From Kiritimatiellia bacterium (GTDB lineage Bacteria; Verrucomicrobiota; Kiritimatiellia; RFP12; UBA1067), in the NCBI GenBank assembly GCA_016296065.1, contig JAEDKA010000001.1:199716-263715 (forward strand): a DNA stretch of 64,000 bases, written 5' to 3'. Under the pieces are notes generated by a model that was not told where the DNA came from, did not search any database, and saw only the letters and a program-made list of their open reading frames with translations. The position numbers and the translations under genes are program-made. Positions 1 to 9,000 of this stretch are shown one piece after another. The first letter of the stretch is position 1. The number at the start of each line of letters is the position of its first letter.

Positions 1-2
1 AG

Positions 3-728
3 TCGACTGGCCTCTTCCTCACGGACGAGAAGGCCCGCATGCACATCCAGGCCGGTGCCAAGAAGGTCATCATGTCCGCTCCTTCCAAGGATGCGACCCC
101 GATGTTCGTCTACGGCGTCAACCACACGACCTACGCCGGTCAGAAGATCATCTCCAACGCCAGCTGCACGACGAACTGCCTCGCGCCGATCTCGAAGGTC
201 CTCAACGACACGTTCGGCATCAAGCGCGGCCTCATGACGACGATCCACGCCGCCACGGCGACGCAGAAGACGGTCGACGGCCCGTCCAAGAAGGACTGGC
301 GCGGCGGCCGCGGCATCCTCGAGAACATGATCCCGTCCTCGACGGGCGCGGCGAAGGCCGTCGGCAAGGTTCTCCCGGCGCTCAACGGCAAGCTCACGGG
401 CATGTCCGTCCGCGTTCCTACGTCCGACGTCTCGTTCGTCGACCTCACGGCCGAGCTCGAGAAGCCCGCGACGTACGAGGAGATCTGCGCGGCGATGAAG
501 AAGGCCAGCGAGACCCCGATCGCCGAGGGCGGACTCAAGGGCGTCCTCGGCTATACCGACGAGGCCGTCGTCTCCACCGACTTCCGCAACGAGTCCAAGA
601 CCTCCGTCTTCGACGTCAAGGCCGGAATCCAGCTCGACCCGACGTTCGTCAAGGTCTGCGCGTGGTACGACAACGAGTGGGGCTACTCGAACAAGGTCGT
701 CGAGATGGCCCGCGTGATCGCGAAGTAA
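3..728 (+). CDS. gap: glyceraldehyde-3-phosphate dehydrogenase, 5' end outside window
   Basis: Oxidises glyceraldehyde 3-phosphate to 1,3-bisphosphoglycerate with NAD in glycolysis (cytosol). The window opens inside the gene; the reading frame is open from base 3, giving 241 residues of the roughly 330 usual for the family. The catalytic motif SNASCTTNC is present with the active-site Cys codon at 165-167, followed by family motifs TTIHAATATQKTVDG, SSTGAAKA, GMSVRVPT and the C-terminal WYDNEWGYSNKVV. The NAD-binding N-terminus is missing only because of the window edge. A strong hairpin terminator follows directly, so this is the last gene of its transcript. Confidence 0.97.
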   Translation, partial: STGLFLTDEKARMHIQAGAKKVIMSAPSKDATPMFVYGVNHTTYAGQKIISNASCTTNCLAPISKVLNDTFGIKRGLMTTIHAATATQKTVDGPSKKDWRGGRGILENMIPSSTGAAKAVGKVLPALNGKLTGMSVRVPTSDVSFVDLTAELEKPATYEEICAAMKKASETPIAEGGLKGVLGYTDEAVVSTDFRNESKTSVFDVKAGIQLDPTFVKVCAWYDNEWGYSNKVVEMARVIAK

Positions 729-747
729 CATCTGCTCCATACGCGAT

Positions 748-784
748 AAAAAAGCCCTCCGGTTTCCTCCGGGGGGCTTTTTTG
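748..784. terminator. bidirectional intrinsic terminator between gap and the response regulator
   Basis: A-tract, GCCCTCCGG, TTTC loop, CCGGGGGGC and T-tract form a long stem with one G-T pair. It carries A-run and T-run on both sides and sits between two convergent genes, so it can serve both. Confidence 0.9.
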
Positions 785-801
785 TCGCTGTGGGCGTTCC
801 C

Positions 802-1419
802 TTAGAACTTCAGGAGATACTTGCGCATCGCGATGGCGACGGCCTCCGTGCGGTTGGCGGCGCCGATCTTCTGGCGAATTGCTCCGACATGCTCGCTTAC
901 GCTTTCCGGACTGAGCCCGAGCTGCTCCGCGATGTCGCGGTCTGTGAGGCCTCTGACCATCGACTCGAGTATCTCGCTCTGACGCGGAGTCAGGTCCGGT
1001 ACCGGCGGGTCAGCCGCGAGTTGCTGGCGTATGTCGGGTGATATGTAGTCGCCGCCCTGTGCGACTATCCTTATTGCCTTGGCGAGCTCCGAGTTGTCCG
1101 CATTCTTCAACACCGCACCTCTGGCGCCGGCCCTCAGGGCGTGTGCTATGCCGTCCGAGGTGCCGTAGGTCGTAAGCAGTATGGTCTTGGTGGAGGGTGC
1201 TTTGCGTAATAGCTCCTTAGTGGCCTCTACGCCGTCCATCTTAGGCATCATCAGATCCATTATGACAATGTCTGGATGAAGCTCAATCGCATTGGATACT
1301 GCCTCCGCCCCGTTTTTTGCCTCGCCTACGACTTCGATGTCCTTCTCGGTCCCGAGAAGGGCCGTGAGTCCGGCGCGTACTATGGTGTGATCGTCTGCTA
1401 TCAGGACCTTGATCTTCAT
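802..1419 (-). CDS. NarL/LuxR-family response regulator
   Basis: Two-component response regulator of 205 aa. Receiver domain about residues 3-120 with acidic pocket D9/D10, phosphoacceptor D55 in IVIMDLMMP, the conserved Thr region LLTTY and Lys in VLKN. A LuxR-type helix-turn-helix occupies about 140-200 (LTPRQSEILESMVRGLTDRDIAEQLGLS). Its start overlaps the stop of the upstream sensor kinase in an ATGA, so the two are translationally coupled and are almost certainly cognate partners. The target genes cannot be read from the sequence; the divergent glycerophosphodiester operon is one candidate by position only. Confidence 0.95.
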   Translation of the reverse strand: MKIKVLIADDHTIVRAGLTALLGTEKDIEVVGEAKNGAEAVSNAIELHPDIVIMDLMMPKMDGVEATKELLRKAPSTKTILLTTYGTSDGIAHALRAGARGAVLKNADNSELAKAIRIVAQGGDYISPDIRQQLAADPPVPDLTPRQSEILESMVRGLTDRDIAEQLGLSPESVSEHVGAIRQKIGAANRTEAVAIAMRKYLLKF

Positions 1420-3482
1420 TTGCTGTCCTTGTTGATTGGTGGAATGGAAAACGTCGCCTTCGCGCCTTCGCCGGGGGCGCTTTCGATCGTGAATTCGCCC
1501 TCGAGTGATTCGATGCGTTCGCGTATGCCGAGGAGTCCGTAGTGCCCTTGCGCGAACGACGGGGCTGTTGCGGGATCGAAGCCGGAGCCGTTGTCGCGCA
1601 CGGAGAACTTCGCCCTGCCGTCATCTATCGCTCCGGCGATCCACACCTTTGTTGCGCCGCCGTGGCGCACCCCGTTGAGTACAAGCTCCCTGACTATACG
1701 AAGTACAGCGTGTGCAGTGTTGTCCGTAAGTCGCGACCTTGGCACGTTGACGCGCAGCATCACCTCGACTCCCCTCAGGTGCGGCAGCAGTGTCTGGCGT
1801 ATCGCGTCGTTCATGCTGCATGCCTCAAGCGCCCTGTTGCGCAAGTCCCACAGGCAGTTCCTCAGTTCGTCGCGGCACGACTTCAACGTCCTTGCGGCGA
1901 TTCCAAGGTGCTCGCGCATGCCGGGGTCGTCTTCGTCCGCAAGCTTTTTTGCGGTGTCGATCTCCAGGGATATGCCCGAAAGCGTTTGTGCGAGGGAGTC
2001 GTGCAGCTCGACGGCGAGGCGGGTGCGCTCCTCGGTCTTCAGCTTGGCGGCTACGTGGCCGATCTGCTCCCGCATCAGTTCCCGCCCCTTGCGTGCGGCG
2101 AGCCGCCTGAGAGAAGTGTTCCATGCGGTTACGGCGATGAGCATCGTGAGAAGGGCACCGATAACGGTGGCGAGCTTCGCTGGTGTCCACCATGCCGGAC
2201 GCCTTACTACTTTTATGTCGGACGGCGTCCTCAATATGATTGTGAAGCCCCTGAGTCTCGGTATCGCCGATGTGCGTTCCGGCGCGTCCACGTCAAGTGC
2301 GCACGTCCCCGAAACATCGACCACGGTGTTCTCCTCCAGGTCGTCCAGCACGCCCGGCAGCGCGCTCGCGTCCACGTAGACGGGGCAGCCGTCGCAATCC
2401 AGCAGCATGCGTCCCTCGGGGTCGTCCTCGGGCATGGACCGAATCGTCCCATTCACGCAGATCGGGCGCCCGTAGTATTCGCAGTTGACCTTGCGCCGAC
2501 CTTGTGCGTCCTGCGTGAGCTTGCGCGGGGACACGGCTACGGGCTCCTCGTCCTTGTACGCCGGGCCGTCCAGTTTAGTCCATTGAGCATTGAAGAGCGT
2601 GCGCCTGAAGAGGTCCGTCTCCTCCAGTCCGGACGCCTCGACGCGCTCCCCGTAGGACGGCAGGTGCGGGTCAGCGAGGTTCACGGAGATGAATTCGCCC
2701 CTGTCCGTCTTGAGGATCACGCGCCCCGCGCGTTTGCTCACGGCGACGACATGTCCCTGGATGTGCGTCCTTGCGTCGGGTGCGTCTTCGAGCGGACGGA
2801 TGCACTCGACGCCTGAGACCTTGAATATGCGTCCGGTGTATAGGCGCGGGCTGTGGTCGAATGGAACCACTACGCCGGTGACCTCGACCAGCCTCCCTAT
2901 GAGCGCGTCCATCCTGTCGAACGCCCCAGCGTCGAATACCGGGGCCGTGGTGAAGATGCCTCGTCCATTTGGCGCCTCTATCATGAAGAGCATGTAGTCG
3001 GGGTCGGTTTCGTTGAAGATGACATCTTTTAGCACGCCCTTGAAGCGCACCAGCTTGTAGTCGCAGGAGCCGCTGAGCATCGCATCGTGTGTTAGCTCCA
3101 TCGGAGTCGGCGCCTTGCCGCGTGATGCGAGCCTGTACGAGTCGAGGACGGCGAAGTTGCGTCCGAAGACGTTCTCCCTGACCTCCCCGGTGAAGCGCGC
3201 CGTATCGCCGGGCATCGGCAGGACGGCGGGACGAACCTCGTCGGACGTGCACACGAGGGCGGCTCCCGAGGCGTCCTCCGCCGCGATGTTGATGCGCTTG
3301 TCGAAGTTGTTGGTGCAAACGTATGTGACGACGGCGGAGAAGTCGAACTTCAAACCTGCGCCGTCCTGCGCAGTCAGCGCCCGCGCGAGCGAGGCGGCGT
3401 CGCGCGCGAGTTCCGCAGCGTCCGCAGGGGACACCAGCGCGGCGACGACGACCGAAAGGGCAACTATTCCGTGAAATTTCAT
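1416..3482 (-). CDS. NarX/DegS-type sensor histidine kinase with large exported N-terminal region
   Basis: Membrane sensor of 688 aa. A signal peptide (MKFHGIVALSVVVAALV) leads into about 410 exported residues containing several successive beta-rich, OB-fold-like segments (for example around VRFKGVLKD, HIQGHVVAVSK, ICVNGTIRS). One TM helix lies at about 433-458. The HisKA_3 phosphoacceptor is in the motif VELHDSLAQ with His near residue 494, and an HATPase_c domain follows (ELVLNGVRHGG, DNGSGFD, GLLGIRER). An in-frame start 13 codons upstream exists, but the extended -10 box 9 nt before the ATG at 3482 and the signal peptide beginning there favour 3482. Overlaps its response regulator by 4 nt. 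The ligand is unknown. Confidence 0.9.
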   Translation of the reverse strand: MKFHGIVALSVVVAALVSPADAAELARDAASLARALTAQDGAGLKFDFSAVVTYVCTNNFDKRINIAAEDASGAALVCTSDEVRPAVLPMPGDTARFTGEVRENVFGRNFAVLDSYRLASRGKAPTPMELTHDAMLSGSCDYKLVRFKGVLKDVIFNETDPDYMLFMIEAPNGRGIFTTAPVFDAGAFDRMDALIGRLVEVTGVVVPFDHSPRLYTGRIFKVSGVECIRPLEDAPDARTHIQGHVVAVSKRAGRVILKTDRGEFISVNLADPHLPSYGERVEASGLEETDLFRRTLFNAQWTKLDGPAYKDEEPVAVSPRKLTQDAQGRRKVNCEYYGRPICVNGTIRSMPEDDPEGRMLLDCDGCPVYVDASALPGVLDDLEENTVVDVSGTCALDVDAPERTSAIPRLRGFTIILRTPSDIKVVRRPAWWTPAKLATVIGALLTMLIAVTAWNTSLRRLAARKGRELMREQIGHVAAKLKTEERTRLAVELHDSLAQTLSGISLEIDTAKKLADEDDPGMREHLGIAARTLKSCRDELRNCLWDLRNRALEACSMNDAIRQTLLPHLRGVEVMLRVNVPRSRLTDNTAHAVLRIVRELVLNGVRHGGATKVWIAGAIDDGRAKFSVRDNGSGFDPATAPSFAQGHYGLLGIRERIESLEGEFTIESAPGEGAKATFSIPPINKDSK

Positions 3483-3491
3483 TACACACAG

Positions 3492-3497
3492 ATTATA
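3492..3497 (-). promoter_or_regulatory. extended -10 box of the sensor kinase/response regulator operon
   Basis: Reads TGGTATAAT on the minus strand, 9 nt before the kinase ATG, so the transcript would be leaderless or have a leader of one to three bases. It lies back to back with the divergent promoter at 3574. Confidence 0.75.
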
Positions 3498-3530
3498 CCA
3501 CAGCGTGCCAATGAAGGACAAGACCTCGAC

Positions 3531-3552
3531 ACACCCCCAATTCTATGGGTGT
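3531..3552. repeat. dyad repeat copy 1 (ACACCC...AATTCTA...GGGTGT)
   Basis: Inverted repeat ACACCC/GGGTGT around a core AATTCTA. A second, better copy with the same core is at 5992-6014. Both end 20-21 nt before a -10 box, so the right arm covers the -35 position. Copy 1 lies between divergent genes and therefore cannot be a simple terminator. Either an operator or a dispersed palindromic repeat. Confidence 0.55.
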
Positions 3553-3573
3553 TGCGAGTGGGCCGGAAAGTGG

Positions 3574-3579
3574 TATAAT
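3574..3579 (+). promoter_or_regulatory. extended -10 box of the glycerophosphodiesterase operon
   Basis: TGGTATAAT, 50 nt before the chosen ATG at 3630, giving a leader of roughly 43 nt that contains an AAGGAG ribosome site. Confidence 0.75.
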
Positions 3580-3629
3580 TGGCGGCGTGCGGTGCGAAGG
3601 GTGCCGCGGCAAAAAAGGAGGCGTTGAAA

Positions 3630-4604
3630 ATGAACACGACACGCAGGGCGTTCACGATACTGTTGGCGACCGCTTCGCTGGCCATCGGACTTGGCGGTTG
3701 CGCCACGGCATCCTGCAGGAGTGTCTCCAGGACGGAGATGATCCGCGAAAAGCTCATGTCGTCCGACAGGAACTATGTATTCGTCGCCATGCACCGCGGC
3801 GACTGGAGGAACTATCCAGAGAACTCGAGGGACGCGATACTCTCCTGCATCGCGCTCGGCGCGGACATCGTGGAGCTGGACGTGCAGATGACGAAGGACG
3901 GACGCTTCGTTCTTCTCCACGACGACAGACTCGACCGCACCACGACCGGCAAGGGGAAGGTCTCGGAGCATACGCTCGACGAGATAAAGAAGCTGCGTCT
4001 CAAGTCCAATCAGGGCGGGAAGGACGCCAAGCCCACCGACTACGAGGTTCTCACCCTCGAGGAGGCGCTCGCCCTTGCGAAGGACCGGATTCTCGTCAAC
4101 ATAGACAAGTTCACGCAGCATCCGTACGAGATACTCCAGGCCGTGGACAGGGCGGGCGCGATGCGCGGTGTCCTGGTGAAGTCCACGCTCCGTCCCGCCG
4201 ACGCGAAGAAGATGCTCCGCGAATACTGGTCGCGCGTGGAGTCGGGCGAGTTGCTCTACATGCCGGTCGTCCAGTTCTGCTGGAAGCACGATGACTACGC
4301 GGCCGAGATGATGCCGCAATGGCTTGCGACGGAGCCTCGAAAGGCCTCGATGTACGAATTCTGCATGGAGTCGGACAAGGGTGCCGCCAAACTTGAGAAC
4401 ATACGTCTCGCGCCGGGTTCGCCCCGCATCTGGATCAACACGATGTGGGATGTCCTCAACTGCGGACGCGGCGAGGCTCGCGGCTTCACCAATCCGGCTG
4501 AGACCTGGGGCTGGAGCCTCGAGCAGGGCGCGACGATGCTCCAGACCGACTACGGCGCCGAGTTGCTCGTATACCTGAACAACATAGGCAGACACACGCT
4601 CTGA
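3630..4604 (+). CDS. glycerophosphodiester phosphodiesterase, lipoprotein
   Basis: Hydrolyses glycerophosphodiesters to glycerol 3-phosphate and an alcohol, probably in the periplasm. 324 aa from the ATG preceded by AAGGAG (3615-3620); an upstream in-frame TTG at 3579 lies inside the promoter and is rejected. Lipoprotein signal with lipobox LGGC near residue 27. GDPD catalytic pattern visible: H55 in HRGDW, PENS, E82 and D84 in VELDVQM, H97 in LLHDD, and a metal Glu-type motif further on (LVNIDK). It is followed after 10 nt by a GlpT-like antiporter, which would import the glycerol 3-phosphate released; together they form a phospholipid-headgroup scavenging pair. Confidence 0.92.
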   Translation: MNTTRRAFTILLATASLAIGLGGCATASCRSVSRTEMIREKLMSSDRNYVFVAMHRGDWRNYPENSRDAILSCIALGADIVELDVQMTKDGRFVLLHDDRLDRTTTGKGKVSEHTLDEIKKLRLKSNQGGKDAKPTDYEVLTLEEALALAKDRILVNIDKFTQHPYEILQAVDRAGAMRGVLVKSTLRPADAKKMLREYWSRVESGELLYMPVVQFCWKHDDYAAEMMPQWLATEPRKASMYEFCMESDKGAAKLENIRLAPGSPRIWINTMWDVLNCGRGEARGFTNPAETWGWSLEQGATMLQTDYGAELLVYLNNIGRHTL

Positions 4605-4614
4605 GGGACGCGAA

Positions 4615-5988
4615 ATGGGCTTCTTCTCGCCAGCTCCCGCCCGTATTGTGTCCGCTTCCGCAGATGAGATAGGGCGTCGCTTCCGGCAGATCCGCATCCG
4701 GCAGGTCACCATAATGCTCCTCGGCTACGCGCTTTTCTACGTATGCCGGCTTGCATTCTCCGCAACGAAGAAGACGATGATCGAGGAGGGCGCCTATACG
4801 GCGCGCGAAATCGGCTATGTAGGATCCGCACTGCTGGTTGCCTACGCCATAGGCAAGCTAGAGTGCGGGTTCCTTGCGGATCGCGCCAACATCCGCCGCA
4901 TGTTCGCCTTCGGGCTGTTCGTGTCGTCCCTCGCCACCATGACGGTCGGCTTCCACATCCCCGCCGCCATGCTCATGGTCGTCTGGTTCGTGAACGGCCT
5001 CGCCCAGGGCTCCGGCTCGCCCTGCTGCGTAGTCTCGCTTGCCCGTTGGTGGCCCAATCGGTCCCGCGGCACCTTCTACGGTATATGGAGCTGCTCCAAC
5101 AATCTTGGCGAGGCGATAGCCTACGTCGTGACGAGCGTCATTATGGTGAAGGTCGGCGAGGCGTGGGGTGCCGACCTCGCATGGAGGAGCGGCTTCTGGG
5201 GCGCGGCTCTGTTCGGCTTCATAGGCGTCGCGCTCATCGCCGTGTTCATGCGCGACTCCCCGCAGTCGGAGGGGCTCCCCTCCGTCGCCGAGTGGGAGGG
5301 CGAGGTCAAGGGAGAGGCAGATCGCAAGACGGCCGGGGACGTGGGGCGTGGGCAGCGCCTCGCGCTCACGAACTGGGCCGTGTGGATGGTGGCGCTCGCC
5401 GGCGGGTTCTTCGCCATGAGCCGGTACGCGATAATAGACTGGGGCATCTTTTTCCTTGAGGTGAAGAAGGGCTATGCAACGGAGACCGCCGCGTGGATAA
5501 TAACACTCAACTCGATAGTGGGGGCCGTCTCCAGCGGACTGTCGGGCATAATCTCGGACCGCCTCTTCAAGGGAAGCCGCAATGAACTCGCCCTGATGGC
5601 GGGAGTGCTGAATATAACGGGACTCTCCCTCATGATGCTGGTTCCCGTCAGGTGCATTTGGCTCGACGTCGTTGCAATGGTGTGCTTCGGACTCGCCGTC
5701 GGCGTCCTTTTGACGTTTCTGGGCGGGCTGATGGCCGTAGACCTCGTCCCGCGTGTTGCGGCAGGTGCGGCGCTTGGCATCGCCGGGATGGGCAACTATT
5801 TCGGCGCGGGCATACAAAGCGCGCTGTCCGGACTCCTTGTCGGGCGCGATGTCGCAACCGGGAAGGCGTACCTCCTTGGGCACACCTTCGCGAACGGCTA
5901 CACACTCGACTACCTGTCCGTGTTCTGGATCGGAATGGCGACACTCTCCGTTCTATGCGCGCTGACCGTCTGGAGGGCGAAGCGATAG
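4615..5988 (+). CDS. MFS organophosphate:phosphate antiporter, GlpT/UhpT-like
   Basis: 457-aa inner-membrane transporter with about 12 hydrophobic segments and the central cytoplasmic loop at about 225-255. Family marks include the N-terminal RQVTIMLLGYALFYVCRLAFS with the conserved Tyr/Arg (YVCR), GKLECGFLADR after TM2, and the QGSGSPCC/ARWWPNRSRG stretch typical of the organophosphate:Pi antiporter branch. The neighbour just upstream is a glycerophosphodiesterase, which makes glycerol 3-phosphate the most likely substrate. Exact substrate is inference. Only 10 nt separate the two genes, so they share a transcript. Confidence 0.88.
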   Translation: MGFFSPAPARIVSASADEIGRRFRQIRIRQVTIMLLGYALFYVCRLAFSATKKTMIEEGAYTAREIGYVGSALLVAYAIGKLECGFLADRANIRRMFAFGLFVSSLATMTVGFHIPAAMLMVVWFVNGLAQGSGSPCCVVSLARWWPNRSRGTFYGIWSCSNNLGEAIAYVVTSVIMVKVGEAWGADLAWRSGFWGAALFGFIGVALIAVFMRDSPQSEGLPSVAEWEGEVKGEADRKTAGDVGRGQRLALTNWAVWMVALAGGFFAMSRYAIIDWGIFFLEVKKGYATETAAWIITLNSIVGAVSSGLSGIISDRLFKGSRNELALMAGVLNITGLSLMMLVPVRCIWLDVVAMVCFGLAVGVLLTFLGGLMAVDLVPRVAAGAALGIAGMGNYFGAGIQSALSGLLVGRDVATGKAYLLGHTFANGYTLDYLSVFWIGMATLSVLCALTVWRAKR

Positions 5989-5991
5989 TCC

Positions 5992-6014
5992 CCACCCCCA
6001 ATTCTAGGGGGTGG
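5992..6014. repeat. dyad repeat copy 2 (CCACCCCC-AATTCTA-GGGGGTGG)
   Basis: Perfect 8-bp inverted repeat with the 7-nt loop AATTCTA, just after the MFS stop and 20 nt before the next -10 box. Same core as the copy at 3531-3552. There is no T-run after it, which argues against a classic terminator. Confidence 0.6.
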
Positions 6015-6034
6015 ACGGATGACTCTTATTATAG

Positions 6035-6040
6035 TAAAAT
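6035..6040 (+). promoter_or_regulatory. probable -10 box of the exported repeat protein
   Basis: TAGTAAAAT with TAAAAT as the -10 hexamer, 32 nt before the ATG at 6073; a GGGAGG ribosome site lies in the leader. Confidence 0.5.
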
Positions 6041-6072
6041 CGACTTGTAAAAACACTACTGGGAGGCAAAAG

Positions 6073-9000
6073 ATGGAAAAGAAAGTTTGGTTGGTGAGAT
6101 TCGCATGCGCTGTTGCGCTCGGCCTCTTGTGCTGCGGTGCCTATGGCGGGGTCGTAGCCCTCAATGTGCCCACGGACTATTCGAGCGGCGGCTTCTACCG
6201 CTACTGTCCGGCGACCCTTGTTGAAGGCGGTGTCAGGCACGTCTTCTACTGCAAGAACACGACAGCCGACCAGATCGTCGACTCCATCTACCATGCGACG
6301 GTCGACGCCGCTGGCAACCTCTCGGGCGAGTCCGCGGTGCTCGACCCCGCCGATTTGACGGGCACTGCGTGGGACTCGTACCACGTCTGCGATCCGTCCG
6401 TGATCAAGGGAGCGTTCGTCTACAACGACCATACGTACACCTACTTGATGGCCTATCTCGGCGTACAGGGTAGGGTCGGCGACACGGAGTCCGACGGCTA
6501 CAGGGCCCAGAACAACAAGGTCGGTCTCGCGGTGAGCGACAGCCTCGACTCGGGCTGGGTGCGCATGGGCACTGACGCCGTGGTGGTGACCGACAAGAGC
6601 GGCACTTGGGGCGTCGGCCAGCCGAGCCTCGTCAGCCTCGACAATGCGGGCAAGGTGGCGCTTTTCTACGCGGGCGACTACGGCACACGCATGATCGCGC
6701 TCGACTTCACCGATGCGGCCAAGACCGCCGCGTCGCTGACGCAGAAGATTGGCAGCGAGGGAGCGTCCGTAAGCCAGGTCGGAGTCAGCGATCTCGCCGG
6801 CACGACCACAAAGATGACGATTACCAATGCCGACTTCGCCTACAATCCGTCCACCGGGCGCCTCTACATGATCGCGGATACGCCCGACAGGTCCGATTCC
6901 TGGTACGATGCAGGCGGACAGAACCTCTACATAACCAAGGCCGTCACCGTCTACGGTTGCACGCTTTACGCTCTTAATGCCAACTCTGTCACAAGCGCAA
7001 TCTGGCACCAGCAGATGCGCATCCAGCCCGCAGACCTGGATGAAACTACCCTCGCCACCTCCGCCCGAGTAACCAATTCGGGTCTCGTCCGCACGCCCTA
7101 CGGCGACATCGCCGAGAAGACGGCGATGGTCACCGTCGCGAACGTAGTTCCCAACGCGCTCTACACTTATCGCTTCATGCCGGTGGACTGGAGCGTCAAG
7201 GAAGCGACGGACGACCCCTATATCCAGTCCGTGAGACTGAACACCTACATCAACACCGGCTACTATCCGAAGCCGACGACGCGCGTCGAACTCGACTACG
7301 CCCTTGTGGAGCCGGGCGACGATGCCGAGACCTCCCAGGCGCGGATTATGGACAACGGCGGCACGAGCTCGACCTTGCCTATGACATTCTACATCGCCGG
7401 TCAGCCAGGAAGCGGGTCTCTCTCCGCCAGCTTTTTCTTCGGCGACCATACGAGCGGATGGGACGGAACGCTGACGACGCAGAAGGGAACGTCAACCGCC
7501 CTCAAAAACTACCTGGACGAGGTTAGGCGTACGGCCATCATCGACAATCCGAACAAGACGGTCGCATTGGCGCAGAACGGGACGCGCATATGGGAATGTA
7601 CCCGAACCGAATATACATTCTCCAACACCTCGAAGTTCCCGCTTGGACTTTGCGCGGCGATCGGCAACCAGTACGGTACGTCTGCGGATCGCAAGTGCAA
7701 GATGCGCGTCTACGGCCTCAAGATATATGAGAGCGATAAACTCGTCCATGACTTCGTCCCCTATCTCCAGGCGGGATGGCCGGGGCTTCGCGACACCAAG
7801 ACGGGGCGCTTCGTCTCCGACGACCGCGTCGACGCCTTTGCGCCGGCCTACGGTGGGAACATCGAGGAGGGCGACGATCCGTTCATCGCATCGGCTGGAC
7901 ACAGCGTCGTCAACACCCGCTACCTCCCCCAGCCCAAGACCAAGATCGAGGTCGACTTCGCGTTGGCGGAGGACAACGGGCAGGGAACGGCGATTCTGAG
8001 CGAGATTGCCAGCGGCCATCCCAGCGTCCATCTCTACGTCCAGAATTCGGCCGAAAAGTACCTTGCCATCGGTTTCGGTGACAGTTGGAACGTCCACAAC
8101 GATATTCGGTTTACGAGCGGCGTCCGGCGCCGCAAGGCCATTATCGACGGTCCGAACGGCACCCTCGCCATCATTACCGGGGCGACGACCAATAAGATAA
8201 AGACCGGTGTCGCCGACATTGAGAGAACGGGTCCTTATCCAGTCGGAATGTTCGCATGCATCACCAATGCCGCGAGCGACCTCTATTCCATGGAGTCGAA
8301 ATCAAAGATATACAGCTGTCGCATCTGGATCGACGGCACTCTCGCCCATGACTACAAGCCTTGCTTGAAGGGCGGCGTCGCCGGCTTCAAGGACCTCGTC
8401 GACGGCGCTTTCGTCATGAGCGAGGCGAAGACCGAGGATGAACGACTGTCCTACGGCGGAGACGTGATTGTCGAGCCCGACGACGGCTATCTCGAGGCCA
8501 GCGGCATCAATCAGGTCATCGACACGGGCTACAAGTGCACAACCAAGACGCGCATCGAGGCGGATTTCGCCTTGACGACGATCAAGAGCAAGGGCGAGGT
8601 CGTGGATGGCAAGGAGCTCTCTAATAACACGGCGCTTTTCGGCGTCTGGGGTGACAAGGTCAACCTCGGGTTCTACAACAACGCCGCCCATACGCATTCT
8701 TGGATGGGACAGACGAATGAAACTGACTGGACGGATTCCAAGTTCAAGGATTCCCTGGCCCGGCGTACCGTCGTCATCGACGGCCCGGCCGCCAAGCGCA
8801 TGCTGATTACGGAGGGTTTCACGAACAAGGTTGCGTCCATGAAGTGGGGAGGTAATTTGAGTGGTCAGTATTCGCTCCCGATCTTTACGGTCCGGAACGC
8901 CGGTACCATTCGCAGCGACTTTTATCCGTTCGCCAAGCTGTACGGTTTCCGCATCTACGAGGACGGCGTACTTAAGAAAAATCTCGTCCCCTGCGTGAAG

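Noticed and set aside
6004..7449. 481-codon minus-strand ORF
   Set aside because: Antisense to the exported repeat protein, which has a signal peptide, ribosome site and repeats.
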